A DNA stretch of 64,000 nt from G963677325 sp963810555 (GCA_963810555.1 CAWENX010000005.1:186001-250000), one strand, 5' to 3'; shown: positions 35,495 to 45,656, counted from the first letter of the stretch. Notes: generated by a model not told the origin, from the letters alone. Numbers and translations: made by a program.

Positions 35495-36287
35495 ACTGAG
35501 AAAAAGAGCCCGTGAACTTCTTCTGTCAGGGGAAGTAAAAGTGATAATCGGTTATGAACAGGGTTTTGGGAAGAAAGTCAGACCGGTTTTTATTACTAAT
35601 CCTGAAGATGCAGACAGATTGATATTCGACAGCCGCTGTGTTCAGAATCTTGCCGTTTATCTAAGCAAAGCTGAAGTGAAAGCTATTGGGAAACCGGCCA
35701 TTGTTGCCACAGTCCCGGTTTTACGGACCATCATACAACTTGCCAGTGAGAATCAGGTGACTGATAGCAGTCTTTACATTCTTGGCATATCTCCTGATTG
35801 GGAATTAATTAATTTCAATACTCTGGAGGAGGTTGAAAAGTATATCGATCAATATCAGATTCAGATTGAAGAAAGGGACAAGGACTTACTTGACAAAATT
35901 GACAAAATGACCTCAAAGGAAAGGTGGAATTTTTGGATTGAAACCCTGGCTCCCTGTTTAAAATGTTATGCCTGCCGTGCGGCCTGTCCACTCTGTTATT
36001 GTACAAAGTGTACGGTAGAACAGAATCAGCCGCAATGGATACCTGTTGCCTCACACCAATTGGGAAACATTGAATGGCATTTTATGAGGATGATGCATAT
36101 GGCGGGAAGATGTGTGGATTGCGGTGCCTGTGCGCAAGCCTGTCCAATTTCTGTTCCGATAAATCTTCTGACAAAAAAAATGATACAGGATATGAAAGGC
36201 CAGTTTGGCGAATATTCGTTTTCGGTCAAGAAGGATAATGCCATGTCAACTTTCAAAACGGAAGATTCAGAAACGTTTATACGTTAA
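35487..36287 (+). CDS. flxC: FlxC-like 4Fe-4S ferredoxin subunit
   Basis: 266 residues. An N-terminal alpha/beta domain (about 1-140: VIIGYEQGFGKKVRPVFIT) precedes two cluster motifs: CLKCYACRAACPLCYCTKC (about 152-170) and CVDCGACAQACPI (about 210-222). It is part of the input module that takes electrons from FlxA. The letter assignment (FlxC rather than FlxB) is by size and order and could be exchanged. Its start lies within the flxD 3' end. Confidence 0.82.
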   Translation: MDELRKRARELLLSGEVKVIIGYEQGFGKKVRPVFITNPEDADRLIFDSRCVQNLAVYLSKAEVKAIGKPAIVATVPVLRTIIQLASENQVTDSSLYILGISPDWELINFNTLEEVEKYIDQYQIQIEERDKDLLDKIDKMTSKERWNFWIETLAPCLKCYACRAACPLCYCTKCTVEQNQPQWIPVASHQLGNIEWHFMRMMHMAGRCVDCGACAQACPISVPINLLTKKMIQDMKGQFGEYSFSVKKDNAMSTFKTEDSETFIR

Positions 36288-36290
36288 GAA

Positions 36291-37316
36291 ATGACTATAG
36301 AAAGATATATCATTCAAAAATCCTCGCTGGAAAAATTCTTTGATGCTCTGATACGGCAGGGAAAAACCATCTATGCTCCCAAAAAGAAGAATAATAAAAT
36401 TAATTTCGAATCAGTAAGCCACCTGACAGAAGTCTGTGAAGATTACATTCAAACTACCCAATCCGCAAAGGCTGTAATTTTTCCGCGTACTGAAAAATTA
36501 TTTTCATACACCAAAGGGAAGGATGGGATCACGTTAAAAGATTTTGATCCGGATCAGATACCCGAAACTGTTATTTGGGGAATACGCCCCTGTGATGCGT
36601 CAGCGATTATTTCATTGACAGCCATTTTCAACTGGGATTCAAAAGATCCGATATATAATACACGACTTGAAAAGACATTAGTAGTTGCTTTCAGTTGCCG
36701 GGAAGCAGACGAATCCTGTTTTTGCACCTCTGTGGGTGGAAACCCCGGAAACACGACAGGATCAGACATTCTTCTGACATATATTTCTGATAAAGAACTT
36801 TTTCTGGCAGAGGTAATAACCGAAAAAGGGCAGAAGGCACTTGCTACAGATCCCTCTTTATTTGAAAAAGATCCGGGCATCGAAAAAGAGAAATATCTTG
36901 CCGGCCTGCCGCAAAAGTTCAACAGGGAAGAGATTAAAAATAAACTGCAGAATTTATTTGAAAGTGATATCTGGAAAATGCAATCTCTCCGCTGCCTTGG
37001 CTGCGGCTCATGTGCCTATGTTTGCCCCGTTTGCGCTTGCTTTGATATTCAGGATGAAGCACACGGAAAAGAAGGCTCACGGCTGAGATGCTGGGATTCC
37101 TGCGGATTATCCCTTTTCACTCTCCACACTTCCGGACATAATCCACGCAATGTGCAGTCTCAAAGATGGAGGCAGAGATTCTTTCACAAATTCTCTTATA
37201 TGCCCAATCGATTAAACGTTTACGGCTGTACGGGATGCGGAAGATGTTCAAGAGCCTGCCCTGTTGATATGAATATACTCGAACACTTAATCTCAATCCA
37301 GGAAATTCAGTCATGA
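36291..37316 (+). CDS. flxB: FlxB-like 4Fe-4S subunit (AsrA-related)
   Basis: 341 residues. An N-terminal domain typical of sulfite-reductase subunit A/hydrogenase beta-like proteins (VIWGIRPCDASAIISLTAIF, VVAFSCREADESCFCTSVGGNP) precedes CLGCGSCAYVCPVCACFDIQDE (about 235-256) and CTGCGRCSRACPVDMN (about 317-332). Electron relay between FlxA and FlxC/FlxD. It starts 3 bases after flxC and overlaps flxA by 4 (ATGA). Confidence 0.85.
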   Translation: MTIERYIIQKSSLEKFFDALIRQGKTIYAPKKKNNKINFESVSHLTEVCEDYIQTTQSAKAVIFPRTEKLFSYTKGKDGITLKDFDPDQIPETVIWGIRPCDASAIISLTAIFNWDSKDPIYNTRLEKTLVVAFSCREADESCFCTSVGGNPGNTTGSDILLTYISDKELFLAEVITEKGQKALATDPSLFEKDPGIEKEKYLAGLPQKFNREEIKNKLQNLFESDIWKMQSLRCLGCGSCAYVCPVCACFDIQDEAHGKEGSRLRCWDSCGLSLFTLHTSGHNPRNVQSQRWRQRFFHKFSYMPNRLNVYGCTGCGRCSRACPVDMNILEHLISIQEIQS

Positions 37317-38152
37317 CAAACAAGAATATCTATTTACCATACCTGTTAAGAATTGAGAAGATCATCCATGAAGCTCCCGGAGTCAAAACCTTTCGTTTAA
37401 AATTCATCAACGAAGAAGAGGGGAATAACTTTGATTTTAAAGCAGGTCAGTTTGGTGAATATTCCATATTTGGCAAAGGAGAATCCACATTCTGTATCGC
37501 CTCCTCTCCCACCCGCAAAGGTTATATTGAATGCACTTTCCGCCAGGCCGGTAAAGTTACCGGCGCTCTTGCCAATTGCGAGGAAGGAAGCGAAATTGGT
37601 TTCAGGGGGCCCTATGGAAATATTTTTCCACTTGATGAATGGAAAGGCAAAAACCTGCTTTTCATAGCCGGAGGAATAGCGCTCCCTCCAATGCGCTGTG
37701 TGATCTGGAATGCGCTTGACCTGCGTGAGAACTTTAAAGACATTACCATCCTGTACGGAGCAAAGACAGTCGACGATCTTGTATACAAACATGAACTGAA
37801 AGAATGGGAAGATCGTCCCGACGTCCGTTTGATAACAACTGTAGACCCAGGAGGAGAAACCCCTGACTGGAAAGGGGAAATAGGATTTGTGCCAACCGTT
37901 TTGGATAAGATTGCCCCTTCAGGCGAAAATACAATTGCCATAGTCTGCGGCCCTCCCATCATGATAAAATTCACATTCCCGGTCCTTGAAAAACTGGGCT
38001 TTTCAGACGAAAACATCTTCACAACTCTTGAAAACAGGATGAAATGCGGTTTTGGGAAATGCGGGAGATGTAATGTCGGCGAAGTATATGTCTGTAAAGA
38101 CGGCCCTGTCTTTACATACAAACAATTAAAATTACTTCCTGCCGAATATTAA
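37313..38152 (+). CDS. flxA: FlxA-like FAD/NAD(P)H-binding subunit
   Basis: 279 residues of the ferredoxin-NADP reductase-like fold (AsrB/PyrK-like). FAD segment FKAGQFGEYSIFGKGESTFCIASSP, NAD(P) segment LLFIAGGIALPPMRCVIWNAL, IVCGPPIMIKFT, and the C-terminal [2Fe-2S] cysteines NRMKCGFGKCGRCNVGEVYVCKDGP. It is expected to oxidise NADH and feed the Flx-Hdr complex. Last gene of the operon. Confidence 0.9.
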   Translation: MTNKNIYLPYLLRIEKIIHEAPGVKTFRLKFINEEEGNNFDFKAGQFGEYSIFGKGESTFCIASSPTRKGYIECTFRQAGKVTGALANCEEGSEIGFRGPYGNIFPLDEWKGKNLLFIAGGIALPPMRCVIWNALDLRENFKDITILYGAKTVDDLVYKHELKEWEDRPDVRLITTVDPGGETPDWKGEIGFVPTVLDKIAPSGENTIAIVCGPPIMIKFTFPVLEKLGFSDENIFTTLENRMKCGFGKCGRCNVGEVYVCKDGPVFTYKQLKLLPAEY

Positions 38153-38170
38153 TCCTTTTCTGATAAATTC

Positions 38171-38220
38171 TGAGTTTTCAGAAAACTCAATTCACTTTTT
38201 CTTCATTGCTTCAAAGCAAT
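38171..38220 (+). terminator. Tandem hairpins after flxA, possible terminator
   Basis: TGAGTTTT-CAG-AAAACTCA (38171-38189) followed by a T-rich stretch, then ATTGCTT-CA-AAGCAAT (38205-38220). Both lie 18-68 bases after the flxA stop. Modest stems, so a terminator role is tentative. Confidence 0.45.
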
Positions 38221-38245
38221 TACCCTATATTTTGTCCGGTGTTTA

Positions 38246-38342
38246 TTCGTAGATTATTCGTATATTATTCGTAGATCATTCGTATATTATACGAACAAAG
38301 TACGAATAATCTACAAATAAACTACGAATAATCATTGGAGAT
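38246..38342. repeat. Dyad array of an 11-bp-phased hexamer (element E3)
   Basis: TTCGTA at 38246, 38257, 38268 and 38279, and the inverse TACGAA (one copy TACAAA) at 38290, 38301, 38312 and 38323, all exactly 11 bases apart about the axis 38287. The right flank ATAATCATTGGAGAT repeats that of E1, with TGGAGAT placed 13 bases after the start of the last hexamer in both. The left flank does not mirror it. The element lies in the 738-base gap downstream of the flx operon. Confidence 0.92.
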
Positions 38343-38399
38343 AATACTGTCTTGTCCTGAAACAGATTTACACAAAAGCAGACAAAATGGATATAAGAC

Positions 38400-38890
38400 A
38401 ATCCCGAAGGTTCGGGACCCTTTTCTGATTTTAAACCCGAAGGGTTGTTATGATTACAGACAGATCGGAACAATCAGGAACAGAACCCTGAATTGAAAAT
38501 CGACGAAGTCAAAGGGTGATATAATCATTTATCCAATAAGGATTTAGGATGAAGGCTACAGGCTGTGAGAATTGTACCATTCATAACTCATAATCCTTTC
38601 TTTAGTCCGCAGTCTGGCAACCTAAAAATGTCACTCCTTCGGAGTTCTCTTTCATTTTCCCTTTTCTATGATCATTTCATCCCTTCGGGATTTATATACC
38701 GGAAATTTTGTTGTGTAACCGACAAAATTCAGGGCGTATCAATCTGATGTATATTTTCAGGAAGAAATAGTCAGTGAAGCTATTCGGGATAAAGATTGGA
38801 GAAAGGATGTAAAAATTTTACAAATCGGTAAGATTTAAGCGCAAAATCGCTATTTTCGGAAAATCAAATTTACAAACCTAATATAATACA
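38400..38890. other. Remainder of the flxA-permease gap with 'cttcgg' short repeats
   Basis: Contains several small inverted motifs centred on CTTCGG or CGAAGG: CCCGAAGGTTCGGG (38403-38416), CTCCTTCGGAG (38634-38644), TCCCTTCGGGA (38680-38690). These are common intergenic fragments in Bacteroidota. A possible promoter for the permease is not convincing. No gene found. Confidence 0.5.
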
Positions 38891-40414
38891 ATGAGTTCAC
38901 AATTGTTCCATACTAAACCCTTAAGCGAACTCATGGATCAAGCCCATGAAACTAAAGGTCTTAAGCGTGTCTTAAATGCAGGAAACCTGATCACATTAGG
39001 GATCGGCGCCATTATCGGGGCGGGGATCTTTGTATTAAGCGGACAGGCTGCTGCAATGTACGCCGGACCGGCTATTGTGATTTCATTTGTTATTTCGGGA
39101 TTGGCCTGCCTTTTTGCCGGTTTGTGCTATGCCGAATTTGCTTCGATGATCCCTGTTGCAGGAAGCGCCTATACTTATGCTTACGCCACCCTTGGGGAAT
39201 TTGTCGCGTGGATTATCGGCTGGGATTTGATTCTTGAATATTTATTTGCAGCATCAACTGTATCAGTAGGATGGTCAGGTTATGTGGTGAGCTTTCTAAA
39301 AGATTTCGGCATCGTGATTCCTGCCCAGTTTACTTCTGCTTTAGGCACAATTTTGGTGAATATTCCCGATATCGGATGGAAACCTGAGACTGCAGAACTT
39401 ATAAAGAGTATGGCTGCTTCGGGTATTAATACTGAAACTCTGCCACATCTTACGGCGATATTGAACCTTCCGGCCATGTTTATCGTGGCAGCAGTCACAC
39501 TGCTTCTTGTAATAGGAATTAAAGAGTCAGCGAACTTTAACAATATTATGGTGATCATCAAAGTGTTCGTCATCATTTTATTCACCGGGATAGGTTTCTA
39601 CTTCGTAAATAAGGCCAACTGGCATCCTTTTATTCCCAAAAATACAGGAGAGTGGGGACACTTCGGATGGAGCGGAATATTAAGGGGGTCAGCAGTCATC
39701 TTTTTTGCCTATATCGGATTTGATGCGGTTTCAACCACAGCCCAGGAAGCAAAGAATCCTCAAAAGGATATGCCGATCGGGATTCTTGGTTCCCTTTCTA
39801 TTTCAACTATTTTGTATATTCTTGTGGCGGCGGTGCTTACAGGGGTTGTGAGTTATACTATGCTAAATGTTGCTGATCCAATTGCTGTAGGCGTAGACGC
39901 CATGGGAAATGGTTTATTCTGGTTAAGGCCGATCATAAAGATTGCCGCCATAGCAGGTCTGAGTTCAGTTATCCTCGTGATGATGCTTGGACAACCAAGA
40001 ATATTTTATTCCATGTCAAAAGACGGGCTGTTACCTCCAATATTTTCGAAAGTTCATAACAAATTTAAGACACCTTACATCAGTCAGATTCTTACAGGAT
40101 CCGTTGCTTTGGTACTCGCGGGTATTCTTCCTATAAATATTCTTGGGGAATTGGTTTCTATAGGCACATTGCTGGCTTTCACCATAGTTTGTATAGGGGT
40201 TATCGTATTAAGATGGAAAAAGCCTGATATTGAAAGGCCATTTAAAACGCCATGGGTTCCACTTATTCCGATCCTTGGAGCCGGTACATGCGCATTACAA
40301 ATGTACTCATTGCCGCTTGATACATGGCTGCGTCTTATTATCTGGATGGCCTTAGGTTTTATAATTTATTTTACCTACAGTGTTCGTAAAAGTAAGTTAA
40401 GAAATTCAAATTAA
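38891..40414 (+). CDS. APC-family amino acid permease
   Basis: 507 residues, about 12 membrane helices. The N-terminal GLKRVLNAGNLITLGIGAIIGAGIFVLSG is the APC/cationic amino acid transporter signature; FFAYIGFDAVSTTAQEAKNPQKDMPIGI and LIPILGAG follow. It imports amino acids, specificity unknown; length and motifs fit the CAT-like branch. The converging neighbour is pruA, but no direct functional link can be claimed. Confidence 0.92.
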   Translation: MSSQLFHTKPLSELMDQAHETKGLKRVLNAGNLITLGIGAIIGAGIFVLSGQAAAMYAGPAIVISFVISGLACLFAGLCYAEFASMIPVAGSAYTYAYATLGEFVAWIIGWDLILEYLFAASTVSVGWSGYVVSFLKDFGIVIPAQFTSALGTILVNIPDIGWKPETAELIKSMAASGINTETLPHLTAILNLPAMFIVAAVTLLLVIGIKESANFNNIMVIIKVFVIILFTGIGFYFVNKANWHPFIPKNTGEWGHFGWSGILRGSAVIFFAYIGFDAVSTTAQEAKNPQKDMPIGILGSLSISTILYILVAAVLTGVVSYTMLNVADPIAVGVDAMGNGLFWLRPIIKIAAIAGLSSVILVMMLGQPRIFYSMSKDGLLPPIFSKVHNKFKTPYISQILTGSVALVLAGILPINILGELVSIGTLLAFTIVCIGVIVLRWKKPDIERPFKTPWVPLIPILGAGTCALQMYSLPLDTWLRLIIWMALGFIIYFTYSVRKSKLRNSN

Positions 40415-40433
40415 CAGATATTTTTCGAGAATA

Positions 40434-40552
40434 AATTAACCGCGAATGGACACGAAGTTTTTTTCCTAAGGTCACAAAGAGCTGGAATGCAAATTATTAT
40501 CTCACAGCACTTTGCCCATTCTTTGTATGTTTCGCGATTAAATTATCTTATT
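40434..40552. repeat. Dispersed 'ttaaccgc...cgcgattaaa' repeat, copy 1
   Basis: Starts attaaccgcgaatgg and ends ttcgcgattaaattatctta, flanking aaggtcacaaag and ctttgccc segments, so the ends are loosely inverted. A second copy is at 47502-47620. It occupies the gap between the convergent permease and pruA. Confidence 0.7.
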
Positions 40553-40577
40553 GGACACCCTCATTTAAGATAATGAT

Positions 40578-42212
40578 CTAATTATCAGGCAGGAAAGATG
40601 GGTACATAAAATCATGAGGCGGATTAAAATTCTCCTTTATTGTGCGGACAGAAACCCATCTGAGCAGATTAAAGACCGAACCCGCTTTGTCGTTTGTTCC
40701 TGATTTTCTTGATCCTCCGAAGGGCTGCTGGTTAACAACGGCTCCTGTAGGTTTATCGTTAATATAAAAGTTTCCTGCTGCATTTGTCAGTCTTCTGGTT
40801 ATTTTTTCAATGGAATGGCGGTCCTGAGAGAAAATTGATCCGGTAAGAGCATATACAGAGGTATTATCCAAAACGGATAATGTTTCATCAATATCTTTAT
40901 CGTCATAAATATAAAAGGTCACAATCGGGCCAAATAATTCCTCCTTCATGGTGAAATAGTCCGCTTTTTTGGCAAGGACGACGGTAGGCTCTATAAAATA
41001 CCCAGAAGATTTATCACATTTTCCGCCGAAAATTATTTCTGCATCCCTGTCTGCTTTAACCTGATCAATCACTGATTTCAATTTGTCGAATGAGGTTTCA
41101 TCAATAACCGCGTTCATGAAGTTTGTAAAATCCTCCGGGGGACCCATTTTAACACGTTTAAGCTGACCTGATAACACATTCCATTCCTTATCCCAAATTG
41201 ACCGTGGAATATAAACACGTGAAGCGGCAGAACACTTCTGCCCCTGATACTCAAAGGCTCCTCTTACTATAGCTGTGGCCAGTTGATCCGAATCAGCCGT
41301 GTTGTCGGCAAAAATGAAATCCTTTCCGCCGGTTTCGCCCACTATTCTTGGATACGTTTTATAAAGAGAAATATTTTCCCCGATTTTCTTCCATATATCC
41401 TGAAATACGGCAGTAGAACCGGTAAAATGAATGCCTGCGAAGTCGGGATGATTCAATACCACAGAACTCAGATCGGGACCCGATACAAACACCTGATTGA
41501 TTACACCGTCAGGGAGACCGGCCTTCATTAAAACTTCCATAATTACCGAGGCAGAATAAATTGCAGTTTTAGAAGGCTTCCATACACATACATTTCCCAT
41601 CAATGCCGGGGCGACAGGCAAATTACCCGCTATAGAAGTAAAATTAAAAGGGGTCAGGGCGACGACAAATCCTTCCAGCGGCCGGTATTCAGAATAGTTC
41701 CACATTCCGGGATTGGAATCGGGCTGCATAGCATAAATTTGCTCCATGCATTTTACACTATATCTGTAAAAATCCACGAGTTCGCAGGCAGCATCGATTT
41801 CAGCCTGGTAAATATTTTTGGATTGTCCCAACATGGTAGCCGCATTTATTTTGGCTCTGTAAGGTCCCGCCAGCAGATCTGCTGCTTTTAAAAATATGGA
41901 GGCACGATGCTGCCACTCCATGGAACTCCATGCTTCACGGGCTTTGAGCGCAGAATTAATGGCCAATTCTACATGAGATTTATTACCCTGATAATAATAA
42001 CCAAGCAAATGATTTAAATCATGCGGAGGCCTGATTTCGATTTTATTGGGGGTGGTAATCGTATTACCGCCAATAAACATAGGAAGATCAATGACTTTTG
42101 AACGAAGTTTAGCTATCATCGACTTTATTTCTGCCCTTTCGGGTGATCCGGGAAGATACGTCTTTATGGGTTCGTTCCCCCGATCAGGAATATGAAAAAA
42201 ACCTTTCGACAT
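40578..42212 (-). CDS. pruA: L-glutamate gamma-semialdehyde dehydrogenase
   Basis: 1-pyrroline-5-carboxylate dehydrogenase, second step of proline catabolism to glutamate. 544 residues of the aldehyde dehydrogenase fold: TPFNFTSIAGNLPVAPALMGNVCVWKPSKTA (NAD region), FAGIHFTGSTAVF, the catalytic Glu in VGETGGKDF, the catalytic Cys in YQGQKCSAASRVYIP, KEELFGPIVTFYIY and QQPFGGSRKSGTNDKAG. The separate PutA/proline dehydrogenase is not in the window. Confidence 0.96.
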   Translation of the reverse strand: MSKGFFHIPDRGNEPIKTYLPGSPERAEIKSMIAKLRSKVIDLPMFIGGNTITTPNKIEIRPPHDLNHLLGYYYQGNKSHVELAINSALKAREAWSSMEWQHRASIFLKAADLLAGPYRAKINAATMLGQSKNIYQAEIDAACELVDFYRYSVKCMEQIYAMQPDSNPGMWNYSEYRPLEGFVVALTPFNFTSIAGNLPVAPALMGNVCVWKPSKTAIYSASVIMEVLMKAGLPDGVINQVFVSGPDLSSVVLNHPDFAGIHFTGSTAVFQDIWKKIGENISLYKTYPRIVGETGGKDFIFADNTADSDQLATAIVRGAFEYQGQKCSAASRVYIPRSIWDKEWNVLSGQLKRVKMGPPEDFTNFMNAVIDETSFDKLKSVIDQVKADRDAEIIFGGKCDKSSGYFIEPTVVLAKKADYFTMKEELFGPIVTFYIYDDKDIDETLSVLDNTSVYALTGSIFSQDRHSIEKITRRLTNAAGNFYINDKPTGAVVNQQPFGGSRKSGTNDKAGSVFNLLRWVSVRTIKENFNPPHDFMYPSFLPDN

Positions 42213-42936
42213 AATATATTTATTTTAAGCATTCCCCAGAATTAAATATTGGGGTGTAAGTCAAAATCCACTTTTATATTTAAAATTCATCCGAAAATGA
42301 TACCCCACAAAAAATTAGGTAATTAGTCCCACCATATCCTGGGATACAGTCCAAACAGAGTAACGGAACCTAATCCCCCAAGTAGCCCGGAATTTCCCAT
42401 CTTCCATTCCTTATTCCTTTATTAATAAGCGAATAAGGGAAAATGTTCAATTGCAATTCTATGCTACTTAGGAATAAGGGAATCCTGATTTTTAATATAA
42501 GTTACATAAGAGGTCTGATCATAAATTTGTTCCATTGTTGCCAAGGTTAAATAAATTACTGTAAATATGGCTTTTAACATATATTCTCAATTGCAAATAT
42601 TCCTGGCATTAATAGTAGTGAAAACAATTAACCTTATTTGCCTTCATTACCAACTTTAGTAACAGAGAATATAACAACTAACCTAACCTTATTACATTAT
42701 TATTTCCAAAAGTGCCTGATTGAGAAAAGTGGATTTTTTCGTATACCCAAATATTGCTTTTTCAACATTTAATATAAAAAACACCTGATCCTCAAAATAT
42801 TCATACTAATATAAGCTCTTTTTTGCGTTATCTACATATTAAAGTTGAAAAATATCATAAAAGCATTATTTACAATAATCAAAAAATTAAATTTATTAGT
42901 TTTATTTGTATACTTAATTTCAAGCCCGGGATTTGA
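42213..42936. other. Intergenic region between divergent pruA and the sensor kinase
   Basis: 724 AT-rich bases without a supported gene. An imperfect inverted stretch (ccttattcctttattaataa with gcgaataaggg, about 42411-42440) is the only structure noted. It may hold promoters of both genes. I see nothing else. Confidence 0.5.
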
Positions 42937-45037
42937 ATGATTAAAAAACCTAATATAGCCTTAACCAATGTATTCTCCGGTTCTCCTCCTTGGGAAATAC
43001 GCCTGATTAATTTGTTATATTACTCAAACTTAGTGTTTTTAATCATTGCTTTCCTGGCTTTGATCCTCGATTCCTTTAATGTTTTTAACATAAGTTATCT
43101 TCCTTTTGAAGTATCTGTAATAGGTTTTTCTCTTCTGGTCATATATTTCCTGCGCAAAGGATCAAAAAACGTTGCTGTCAACCTTATCAACTTTTTACCG
43201 ATACCCATATATTTTCTTCTTGTTTCATCTGATACGGCCATCTTTCCGCCACCAGATACCATATTCTTTCACGTTCTTATTCTTTCACTTGGTTTTTTAT
43301 TTTTATTTTTATTTGCCAACTCAATTGTCCAAATTCTGGTTTTTCTGGCAATATCGTCAGCATCATTGTTATATCATATATATCTTGCAGGTTTAATACA
43401 AAATCTCTCACGGTTTTTCTGGCCATCCCAGGAATTAATTGTCAATCCTTTACTTGCCAATTTATCCCTGGGCTCCATTACAATTCTTTTATATATTTTA
43501 TTCCATGAAGAACTGAGAAGGCAGGATAAAATCAGTTCTGAAAGAAGGGCAAATTTGAGGAGTGTTATTTCCCATCATCCAATGGGAATAATCCAGATCA
43601 GTATTAACAGGGATGATTTTGGAGAAAAATCAGGTATGACGATTGATTATATTAACCCGTCATTTGAGCGCTTTTTTGACCTCAGAAATTCGGAAGTAAG
43701 GGGGGTTGATGTTTCCGTAATATTTCTTAAAATATTCAGAAACGAAGTCAACTGGCAGGAACTTTTTCAAAATAACGGGAAAATTCAACATGAGATATTA
43801 CATCCCTCATACGGATCAATGGTATAAAATGATTGCGTTGCATCCTGATGTCGAATAGTATAATCGGGATATTTGAAAATATAACTGAATCCAAGACCAC
43901 TTTAAAAGAACTCAATAACAGCAGGCACCGCTATAAACTTCTTCTTGAAACGATTCCTGATATCTTTTTTGTGTTGGATAAAGATGGAACTTATATTGAT
44001 TATGTTGCCAAGGATGTGGAAGAATTAAATATCTCACCGGAGGAAATAATCGGCAGCACAATATTCGAAGTCGGGTATTCAAAGAAAATGTTAAAGCAGG
44101 TACACAAATCAATTCAAAATGTGATCAATCACAATGTCATTGAGACAATTGAGTATGTTCTTGAAGTGGTTGGAAAGGGATCATGCTTTTTCGAAATGCG
44201 TATGGTTAAGCTTTCCGACAATTCGGTGATGGCTATTTCGAGGGATATAACAAAACAGAAAGTTGCCCAGCAAAAAATTGAGGAAGCGAAGAAAAAGGCT
44301 GAAGAGGCAGACCAATTAAAATCTGCCTTTCTTCAAAATATTTCACACGAAGTCCGTACGCCCCTTAATGCCATTTTGGGTTTTTCCAATGTATTAATAT
44401 GGATAGTGAAATTTCTGACCAGGAACGCCAAAGTTATCTTCAGTTAATTGTGAGAAACGGTCAAATTCTCTTACACGTATTTAATGATACAATTAAACTC
44501 TCACGGATTCAAAGCGGATTAATGACAGTCGATAAAAAATTCATTTACATCAACAGCATCATTACCGATTTACACCGTCAATTCACCTTTGAAAAAGAGC
44601 AAATAGGCAAGAACCATCTGAAACTTATTCCGATCAAGGGAAATGAGAATGTGAAATTTTCAGTTTGCTGCGATGGACAAAAGATTAAGGACATCATGGA
44701 GAGTTTGCTGGATAATGCCAGTTAAATTTACAAGGGAAGGTGAGATTACTTTTGGATATAATATCATTACACAGCGGTCTCCTGGAATTTTTTGTCACTG
44801 ATACAGGTATAGGTATATCCCGAGGACAAATTCGAGGAAATATTTGAAAGATTTCATCAACTTGATTCAAGTATGACACGTGAATATGGAGGCACCGGAA
44901 TTGGGTTATCGCTTGCCAAAGATTTTGCTAAATTATTGGATACGAAAATTGAAGTGAAATCCTCATTAGGGAAAGGATCACGATTTTCATTTATCATCAA
45001 GGTAGAAGCGGCAGAAGGTCATTTAAATATTGTATAA
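42937..45037 (+). pseudogene. Hybrid-free PAS sensor histidine kinase, broken by several single-base indels
   Basis: Joined across frames it gives a membrane kinase of about 700 residues. The N-terminal part has about six hydrophobic helices (roughly residues 20-190). Two PAS domains follow (INRDDFGEKSGMTIDYINPSFERFFDLR and RYKLLLETIPDIFFVLDKDGTYIDYV), then the HisKA box FLQNISHEVRTPLNAILGFS and a HATPase with TDTGIGIS and YGGTGIGLSLAKDFAKLL. Frame changes occur near 43775, 43845, 44395, 44712, 44790 and 44825. All are single-base, none a nonsense substitution. The phosphorylatable His and the ATP-binding motifs remain readable, so decay is recent or the sequence is faulty. Confidence 0.85.
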
Positions 45038-45157
45038 ATAATTAAGAATTAAGAATGAAAGAATTATGAAAAAAAAGAAGAAGTTTTTATCCTTCCTGTT
45101 TTAATTTACTCATTCTTTCATTAATTTAATTTATTTTGTATTTGAAACCAGTGAAAT

Positions 45158-45460
45158 ATGAAGCCATTAATTCCAAAGACACTCTTTAAGACTCTAACGA
45201 ACAAATATTTGTTTGTATTTCTTATATTTTGTGTTTGGATGATTTTTCTTGATGAACACAACATTCTCTTTTTGCGTCAAAATACTAATAAGTTGAAAAG
45301 ATTCAGAGTCGAAGAGAAATATTATAAAGCAAAAATATCAGCGGATAGTCAGAAACTAAAAGAATTAAAAACTGATTCAAAGAATCTTGAGAAATTTGCG
45401 CGGGAACAATTTCTTATGAAAAAGAAAAATGAAGATATTTTTCTTATTATTGAAAAGTAA
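45158..45460 (+). CDS. Septum formation initiator (FtsB/DivIC-like)
   Basis: 100 residues. One membrane helix (YLFVFLIFCVWMIFLDEHNILF, about 18-38), then a coiled coil (LKRFRVEEKYYKAKISADSQKLKELKTDSKNLEKFAREQFLMKKKNEDIFLI). This matches the small FtsB/DivIC cell-division proteins that link FtsL and FtsQ. It stands alone, followed by a strong terminator. Confidence 0.88.
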   Translation: MKPLIPKTLFKTLTNKYLFVFLIFCVWMIFLDEHNILFLRQNTNKLKRFRVEEKYYKAKISADSQKLKELKTDSKNLEKFAREQFLMKKKNEDIFLIIEK

Positions 45461-45505
45461 ATACAGATTTGTTACCCTACAAAGAAACGGAAGAAGGATG
45501 AAATA

Positions 45506-45543
45506 AAAAGCCCCCTTATGAAGATTTTCATCAGGGGGCTTTT
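45506..45543 (+). terminator. Intrinsic terminator after the DivIC-like gene
   Basis: AAAAGCCCCCT (45506-45516) pairs perfectly with AGGGGGCTTTT (45533-45543). An 11-bp stem with A-tract and T-tract on either side, so it could act in both directions. Confidence 0.93.
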
Positions 45544-45656
45544 CTATTGATCAGGACAGTTAAGTTACCAGAAATTAAATCTTTGTAACTGGGTCCGGAG
45601 GTTTTCACGTTTTACTATCGATGGTTGATTTCCACCAGGTTGCTGATTTATTCTTT

